Assembly: GCA_049301135.1 (NCBI GenBank)
Contig: JBAQKP010000116.1
Coordinates: forward strand, 1-17,926
DNA from: JAYXXU01 sp049301135
GTDB lineage: Bacteria > Pseudomonadota > Gammaproteobacteria > Pseudomonadales > Moraxellaceae
Direction of reading: 5' to 3'
DNA: 17,926 nucleotides
Numbering within the stretch: the stretch's first letter is position 1; the number at the start of each line of letters is the position of its first letter. The translations under genes and the position numbers were made by a program. Shown here piece after piece: positions 13,667-17,926 of this stretch. Below the pieces are notes generated by a model that made no database searches, was not told where the DNA came from, and saw nothing but the letters and a program-made list of their open reading frames with translations.

Positions 13667-14069
13667 CCACCCAATTCTCTACTGACAACCCCTCGACCCG
13701 CTCAAATTCTTTGGTATTGTGAGTCACCAAAACATACCTTTCTGCCAAAGCATGTGCAGCAATCCATAAATCATTGCCACCAATCGGACGACCCACCCGC
13801 TGTAGATCTGCACGCAATCGCCCATAATGCTCTGCGGCAGCAACCGGCAACGGCAACACCTCGAGCAAACCACTGAGTTGTTGTAAGTTTCGCAGGTTAT
13901 GCTGTAGTTTTTCGCTTTTGTAAGCACCGTAATACAGTTCACCCCAAGTCACCATCGACAGGCTGACTTGGGATGGTTTAAGTGTTGAAAAACGTCGAAG
14001 TACTGATTCAGGGCGCTGATTAATCAAATAAATACAGATATTAGTATCTAATAGATAGTGCTGACTCAT
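13659..14069 (-). CDS. vapC: VapC-type toxin, PIN-domain ribonuclease
   Basis: VapC toxins are metal-dependent RNases, in several cases cutting initiator tRNA, held inactive by VapB. The 136 residues form one PIN domain with the acidic active-site set in place: Asp8 in YLLDTNICIY, Glu44 in WGELYYG, Asp100 in GGNDLWIAAHA, and Asn118 in VTHNTKEFERV. The closing VEGLSVENW is typical of the VapC/FitB group. The ATG at 14069 overlaps the vapB stop by four bases (ATGA), the usual coupling in such pairs. The toxin appears intact; activity and RNA target cannot be read from sequence. Confidence 0.93.
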   Translation of the reverse strand: MSQHYLLDTNICIYLINQRPESVLRRFSTLKPSQVSLSMVTWGELYYGAYKSEKLQHNLRNLQQLSGLLEVLPLPVAAAEHYGRLRADLQRVGRPIGGNDLWIAAHALAERYVLVTHNTKEFERVEGLSVENWVEN

Positions 14070-14290
14070 AAACCCTCACGCTCTTGTGGCGGCAAGTCTT
14101 CACGGCCATCAGCAAACATTTCTAATGACGTGAAAAGCTCCAAGACTCGCGTCAAATCCTTTACAGGCTCGCGCAAGACCAACTCATCGCCACGCCGAAA
14201 AATTTCCAATTCTCTGACGTTTACCCGAAAAGCTTTGGGCAGACGAATAGCTTGACTGTTGCCGGAGTTAAATACTCGTACCGTTGTCAT
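14066..14290 (-). CDS. vapB: VapB-type antitoxin, AbrB/SpoVT fold
   Basis: The antitoxin of the VapC encoded immediately downstream; it binds the toxin through its C-terminus and its own promoter through an N-terminal swapped-hairpin domain. The 74 residues start MTTVRVFNSGNSQAIRLPKAFR, the first 47 matching the AbrB-like pattern (NSGNSQAIRLP, then LEIFRRGDELVLREP). The acidic, Leu-rich C-terminal part would wrap the toxin. I chose ATG 14290 because TGAGG lies just upstream; a TTG four codons earlier would put that site inside the gene. Confidence 0.92.
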   Translation of the reverse strand: MTTVRVFNSGNSQAIRLPKAFRVNVRELEIFRRGDELVLREPVKDLTRVLELFTSLEMFADGREDLPPQEREGL

Positions 14291-14312
14291 GGCGCACCTC
14301 AAACACTCAGCA

Positions 14313-14331
14313 ATATACTTTTAGGATATAC
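14313..14331 (-). promoter_or_regulatory. Candidate vapBC promoter/operator with repeated ATATAC
   Basis: ATATAC occurs at 14313-14318 and 14326-14331, 13 bases apart, in an AT-rich stretch 23-41 bases before vapB. On the minus strand these give GTATAT, and either TATATT or TATATC could be the -10. Autoregulation by VapB or VapBC at its promoter is a known property of the family; the actual operator is not established. Confidence 0.35.
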
Positions 14332-14360
14332 ACTTTCATTTAAATCCGCAAGCACACCTC

Positions 14361-14389
14361 TGCCAAGCTCCCAAAAAATCCAGTATGCT
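14361..14389 (+). promoter_or_regulatory. Candidate promoter of the mscS gene
   Basis: TGCCAA (14361-14366), a 17-base spacer and TATGCT (14384-14389) lie about 50 bases before the mscS ATG. The -35 match is weak. The intergenic region from vapB (14291) to mscS (14439) contains nothing else recognisable. Confidence 0.3.
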
Positions 14390-14439
14390 GCGCAGGCCGA
14401 ATCCCTTGCTCTGTCACCTGCTCTGCGGAACCTTGTGTT

Positions 14440-15459
14440 ATGTCGATTGACTCCATCCAAAACGTCAGCAATGCGGCCAAATCTGCCGTCTCCCAAACCG
14501 CAGGCGCGGTCACTCAGACCGCCAGCCAATACAGTGACGTGTATGCGACGATCAACGACCTCGTACAAAGTTTTTGGGCGCGTGTCCCTTATCTGATTAT
14601 CGCCTTGATCATTTTTGTCATTTTTTGGTTTTTGGCCAAACTGTTTAAAATCGTCGTGCGCAAAACCCTCGGCGCACATGCCCAGCGCAAACAAAATCTG
14701 GTCATGGTGCTCAATCGCATCGGCGGCACAGTGATTATTTTTGTCGGCTTCTTGGTGGCGATGGTGATTGCTATCCCTGGTTTTACCCCTGGCCAACTGA
14801 TCAGCGCACTCGGGATTACCTCAGTGGCGATTGGGTTTGCATTTAAAGATATTTTTCAAAATTTATTGTCTGGGATCATTATTTTACTGAGTGAGCCGTT
14901 TCGAATCGGTGACCAGATCGTCAGTGGCACATTTGAAGGAACAGTCGAAAACATCCTGATTCGCGCGACCTATATCAAAACCTATGACGGGCGGCGCATC
15001 GTGATTCCCAACGCCACGTTATTTACCAATCCGGTGCAAGTGAATACCGCATTTAACCTGCGGCGGATTCAGATGGACTTGTCGATTGGCTATGATGATG
15101 AGATCGAAACCGCTCGCCAAGTCATGCTCAACGTGCTGAATCGCTGCTCCAGCGTGTATCGGGAGTCGCCACCGACCGTTGTGGTGACCAGCCTGTCGGA
15201 TGTCGGCGTGGTGATGCGGGTGCGCTGGTGGATTGATGCCAGTGCACAAATGAATGTGGTTAGCTCAACCGATGAGGTGCTGACCCAACTTAAATCCGAC
15301 CTGCTCGCGGCAGGGATTAGCCTGCCGATTTCAACTTCACCGACCGAAGTGGTGCTGCGCCAAGCCGAAGCCGAACCTGTCGTCGCGCCGATGCACGTGC
15401 CCAGACAGCGGCATGCCACGTTAGATCCGTCCGAAGGTGCCACGCCTGAACGGGACTAA
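14440..15459 (+). CDS. mscS: Small-conductance mechanosensitive channel, MscS family
   Basis: An inner-membrane tension-gated channel that releases solutes on hypo-osmotic shock. The 339 residues have a Ser/Ala/Thr-rich N-terminus (1-45), TM1 (about 48-70), TM2 (about 88-112) and the pore-lining TM3 (about 117-150). TM3 has the expected Gly/Ala packing (ISALGITSVAIGFAFKDIFQNLLSGIIILL). The beta domain follows (FRIGDQIVSGTFEGTVENILIRAT, then IPNATLFTNPV) and an alpha/beta cytoplasmic cage. The C-terminal tail after about residue 300 is longer than in E. coli MscS (286 residues). GGAA about 12 bases upstream of ATG 14440 is a weak ribosome binding site. The gene is convergent with the ABC ATPase, 24 bases apart. 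Confidence 0.93.
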   Translation: MSIDSIQNVSNAAKSAVSQTAGAVTQTASQYSDVYATINDLVQSFWARVPYLIIALIIFVIFWFLAKLFKIVVRKTLGAHAQRKQNLVMVLNRIGGTVIIFVGFLVAMVIAIPGFTPGQLISALGITSVAIGFAFKDIFQNLLSGIIILLSEPFRIGDQIVSGTFEGTVENILIRATYIKTYDGRRIVIPNATLFTNPVQVNTAFNLRRIQMDLSIGYDDEIETARQVMLNVLNRCSSVYRESPPTVVVTSLSDVGVVMRVRWWIDASAQMNVVSSTDEVLTQLKSDLLAAGISLPISTSPTEVVLRQAEAEPVVAPMHVPRQRHATLDPSEGATPERD

Positions 15460-15483
15460 ACGCCTACACTTCAGCCATACCCA

Positions 15484-16518
15484 CTACCGCGCAAACACCA
15501 CCACATGATCCAGCATCGGGCGAATACCAATCGATTCGCCTAGCGCGTGATCATGATGACTTGGCACTAAAGACTGCACAATATCGCCTTGTACCAGTTG
15601 TAAGGTATATAAAAACTCTGCACCGCGAAACGCCCGCTGCAACACCTTAGCTTGTAGTGGGCTGGCATCGTCATGCACGATGTCATCTGGTCGAATCAAC
15701 ACCTGTACTGTTTGTCCATCCGGCAGTGGCCGCAGCGGTTGCAACAGGCCAAGCGTGGTCTGCACTTGACCGGCCTGCATCTGGCCTGCAATCAATACAC
15801 CTTCGCCGACAAAATTGGCCACTACTGCGCTCACCGGCTGATGGTACAGTTTGTAAGGCGTGTCCCACTGTAACAACTGACCTTGATGCATCAAGCCGAT
15901 CTGATCGGCCATCGCAAAGGCTTCGTGCTGATCATGCGTAACCAGAATCGCGGTGGTCTGACTAGCTTTCAGAATATCGCGTACTTCTTGCGCCAATTGC
16001 GCCCGCAGCAACACGTCGAGATTGGAAAACGGCTCATCGAGTAACAGTAGTTTCGGTTTTGGGGCGAGGGCGCGCGCCAAGGCGACCCGTTGTTGTTGCC
16101 CGCCGGACATCTCGTGCAAGCGGCGCTGGCCTAACCCTTCTAGCTGCACCAACGCCAGCAACTCATCCACACGCTGTCGCTTACTGGCTTTGTCGGCGTC
16201 GCGCAGGCCAAACTGGATATTTTCCAACACGTTCAGATGTGGAAACAGCGCATAGTCCTGAAACACCATGCCCATCTGGCGCTGCTGTGGCGGGGTGACG
16301 CGCTGTGTGTCGCTTAACACTTGATCGTGCAGGATGATTTGGCCGCCACTAAGCGGTTCAAGTCCGGCCAGACTGCGTAACAGCGTGGTTTTACCGCAGC
16401 CACTCGCGCCAAGCAGACAGCCAATCTCACCCTGTGCCAAACCAAAGCTGACCTGATCGACTACCGGCTGCGCAGCATAGCGTACCGAAACTTGCTGAAC
16501 CTGTAGCCAATCTGTCAT
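15484..16518 (-). CDS. ABC transporter ATPase, FbpC-like (ferric iron type)
   Basis: The cytoplasmic ATPase of an importer. The 344 residues hold Walker A GASGCGKT (37-44), Q-loop VFQDYALFPH (Gln87), signature MSGGQQQRVALARAL (from 137), Walker B LLLLDEPFSNLD (Asp161, Glu162) and switch His195 in VTHDQHEAFAMADQIG. The C-terminal third (about 240-344) is a TOBE-like regulatory domain with VLIRPDDIV. LDEPFSNLD and the DQHEAFAMAD run resemble the FbpC group more than spermidine or sulfate ATPases, but the substrate is not certain. No permease or binding protein is in the window, so it must work with components elsewhere. The gene follows the 83-residue gene with a 26-base gap, probably in one operon. 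Confidence 0.87.
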   Translation of the reverse strand: MTDWLQVQQVSVRYAAQPVVDQVSFGLAQGEIGCLLGASGCGKTTLLRSLAGLEPLSGGQIILHDQVLSDTQRVTPPQQRQMGMVFQDYALFPHLNVLENIQFGLRDADKASKRQRVDELLALVQLEGLGQRRLHEMSGGQQQRVALARALAPKPKLLLLDEPFSNLDVLLRAQLAQEVRDILKASQTTAILVTHDQHEAFAMADQIGLMHQGQLLQWDTPYKLYHQPVSAVVANFVGEGVLIAGQMQAGQVQTTLGLLQPLRPLPDGQTVQVLIRPDDIVHDDASPLQAKVLQRAFRGAEFLYTLQLVQGDIVQSLVPSHHDHALGESIGIRPMLDHVVVFAR

Positions 16519-16544
16519 GGGCTGACCTGCTTCCAGTCAAAAAG

Positions 16545-16796
16545 TTACAAAAAAGGATTATCGACCGTTTCCACACTCGGCTGGGCGATCTGTGGCGGCA
16601 ACTGATCGGCCTCACCTTCTAACTGCACCAGCACTGCATCAATTAGCGCTTTCAGTTCTCGCGCATGCGCCAAGCCGATCTGATCAAGGGTCAATTCCAG
16701 ATTACCGTATAACACCACCCGATCCAGATGGTTTTCGACCGTCAAGCCACCAATCCCTAGACTGGCGTTATCATTGGCAAAGGGCTGAATCGTCAT
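16545..16796 (-). CDS. Conserved small protein of unknown function (83 residues)
   Basis: I do not recognise a named family with confidence. The protein begins MTIQPFANDNASLGIGGLTV and is predicted soluble, without signal peptide or membrane segment. The middle (VENHLDRVVLYGNLELTLDQIG, residues 20-41) looks like beta strands, followed by a helix (AHARELKALIDAVLVQLEG), then a Pro/Gln-rich acidic end finishing DNPFL. A real gene is supported by AAGGA eight bases before the ATG, compact spacing between neighbours on the same strand (52 bases after the nuclease gene, 26 before the ATPase), and a balanced composition. I have an impression of similar short proteins in Acinetobacter, unverified. Confidence 0.75.
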   Translation of the reverse strand: MTIQPFANDNASLGIGGLTVENHLDRVVLYGNLELTLDQIGLAHARELKALIDAVLVQLEGEADQLPPQIAQPSVETVDNPFL

Positions 16797-16848
16797 ACGC
16801 AGTGTCCTTATATCAAGCGACTGGGGATCAAGAGATTGGGCAGCAAGC

Positions 16849-17769
16849 TTATTTGCCAGTAAACAGTTGAATCAACATCTGTAACAGGCTGATCAACAGT
16901 TGTAGCCAAGTTGGGCTTTCGGTTTTTTCGACTGCTGCCTCGGACGGCACAGCGGCTGAATCTGTTGGCTGGCTGTTATTCTCGGGTTTTAGCTCACGCG
17001 GCTGACCGGCAGTGCTCAGCGGCAAATCGACTGTTTTCTGGCGAATTGCAGCAGGCAAACTCGGAAACACCTGAATCCCCAAGCGGCGATCCAATTCGGC
17101 GACACTGATCACCTCGACCCGTCCCGACTCGTCGTTCGGTGCCCAATAGGCACTGGCGGCGTTGCGCTTCGGAAAATAGACCGCTTTAAAGGTATCACTC
17201 GGTACAAATACACCATTTGCGCCGATACGCGCCAGACGCTGACCGACGAATGCACCGCCGGTCACCACATACGCTTCTTGTTCTTGCAATACCAAGCCAC
17301 GCAAGGCTTGCTCTAGGTTATTCCATACCACCCGATTATTGTTTGGACTTTGCGGCATCATGTTGGCCAGACTAAAACTATCGGTCTGTTGCGCCCGACT
17401 GGCCATATCGCCGTTCGGCACCAGATGACCGCGATCATAACCAGAGCCACGATAATCAGCCATCTCAGCGCGTTCGTTCGGTGGCAGACGATCTTCCGCA
17501 CGAAAACTGTCTTGCCGATCCAGTTCACGCGCCCCCCGAATCTCGGTCGCGGTCAAATGATGCGCTGCCCACAATGGCGTCCGCGTCACCCCCGAATGCA
17601 TCACCGCAAAGCCATTAAAACACAGCGGGCGGATTTTTTTTTGCATGGCGGGTTTGCTGATCACTGGCAGTTGGCCTTGCCAATAATTTTCTGGACAGCT
17701 TTCGGCTTGTGCTGAGGTACAGACCAGTACACTCACAGCGCACAGCACCCAGATGTTATTTTTTTGCAT
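16849..17769 (-). CDS. Secreted DNA/RNA non-specific endonuclease (NucA/Serratia type)
   Basis: A bba-metal nuclease expected to degrade DNA and RNA outside the cytoplasm. The 306 residues start with a clear signal peptide (1-22, hydrophobic IWVLCAVSVLVC, cleavage after AQA). The catalytic motif is DRGH at 112-115 with general base His115; Asn145 and Glu153 in NNNRVVWNNLEQ lie at the same offsets (+30 and +38) as Asn119 and Glu127 from His89 in the Serratia enzyme, so the active site looks complete. After the catalytic domain (to about 250) come a Pro/Ser linker and a C-terminal amphipathic or hydrophobic tail (about 287-303, LQLLISLLQMLIQLF). A run of nine A encodes part of residues 43-46. 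ATG 17769 has GAGAG upstream. The gene follows rpoN by 33 bases. Nutrition, biofilm or competence roles are possible. Confidence 0.9.
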   Translation of the reverse strand: MQKNNIWVLCAVSVLVCTSAQAESCPENYWQGQLPVISKPAMQKKIRPLCFNGFAVMHSGVTRTPLWAAHHLTATEIRGARELDRQDSFRAEDRLPPNERAEMADYRGSGYDRGHLVPNGDMASRAQQTDSFSLANMMPQSPNNNRVVWNNLEQALRGLVLQEQEAYVVTGGAFVGQRLARIGANGVFVPSDTFKAVYFPKRNAASAYWAPNDESGRVEVISVAELDRRLGIQVFPSLPAAIRQKTVDLPLSTAGQPRELKPENNSQPTDSAAVPSEAAVEKTESPTWLQLLISLLQMLIQLFTGK

Positions 17770-17802
17770 ACAACGCTCTCAGATTTTGGCTCAAACGCAA
17801 CA

Positions 17803-17926
17803 TCAAATCAGCCGCTTACGCTCACTCGATGACGCAATATTCAGTGACTCGCGGTATTTGGCGACGGTACGCCGCGCCACATCAATCCCAGTCGCTTGTA
17901 GGTTTTCTGCGATCACGTTATCCGAC
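17803..17926 (-). CDS. rpoN: RNA polymerase sigma-54 factor, C-terminal 40 residues (partial)
   Basis: Sigma-54 directs RNA polymerase to -24/-12 promoters that need an activator ATPase. Only the last 40 codons and the TGA stop are inside the window; the rest lies beyond 17926. The visible part contains the RpoN box ARRTVAKYRE, which reads the -24 element and is unique to this family, then SLNIASSSERKRLI. It was read directly from the sequence since it is too short for automatic gene calling. In many proteobacteria rpoN is followed by hpf and ptsN; here a nuclease gene follows after 33 bases. Confidence 0.97.
   Translation of the reverse strand, partial: SDNVIAENLQATGIDVARRTVAKYRESLNIASSSERKRLI

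Overview
The window is ordinary chromosomal core of a gammaproteobacterium, most likely family Moraxellaceae (Acinetobacter or a relative with roughly balanced base composition). The placement rests on gene order recalled from that family, not on a search: tuf preceded by a Thr-Tyr-Gly-Thr tRNA cluster, then trpE, gph, an FHA gene, gspD, gspC, gspN, a short H-NS-like gene, ssb, a YajR-type MFS transporter and uvrA. The GspNCD block standing apart from the other type II secretion genes, and the FbpC-like ATPase, also fit.

Layout. Positions 1-10545 are almost entirely on the minus strand. Reading in the direction of transcription, from high to low coordinates: yajR-like transporter, ssb, hns-like gene with its own promoter and terminator, then gspN-gspC-gspD-FHA. 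This last group is tightly packed and has a promoter at 7966-7993. It is followed by gph, a 130-base structured leader, trpE with a terminator, the four-tRNA operon with a stringent-type promoter at 766-793, a probable attenuating terminator, and the start of tuf, cut by the window edge. A 200-base divergent region separates the transporter from uvrA (plus strand, 10745-13579). A vapBC toxin-antitoxin pair (minus) lies between uvrA and an mscS-type channel gene (plus). The right end is again on the minus strand: the rpoN 3' end, a secreted DNA/RNA non-specific endonuclease, an 83-residue protein of unknown function, and an FbpC-type ABC ATPase with no permease in view.

How the genes work together. 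GspN, GspC and GspD are the trans-envelope part of the type II secretion system. The FHA protein is translationally close-coupled to the secretin (8-base gap, with its ribosome binding site touching the gspD stop codon), which suggests a phosphothreonine-reading partner of the secretion apparatus. SSB and UvrA serve replication and repair. The tRNA-tuf block is translation machinery. The vapBC pair is the only clearly accessory element; there are no insertion sequences, integrases, phage genes or CRISPR arrays.

No wholly new system is evident. The points most worth following are the gsp-FHA operon, the trpE leader with a possible one-Trp leader peptide, the structured hns leader, the palindrome in front of tuf, and the nuclease with an amphipathic tail.
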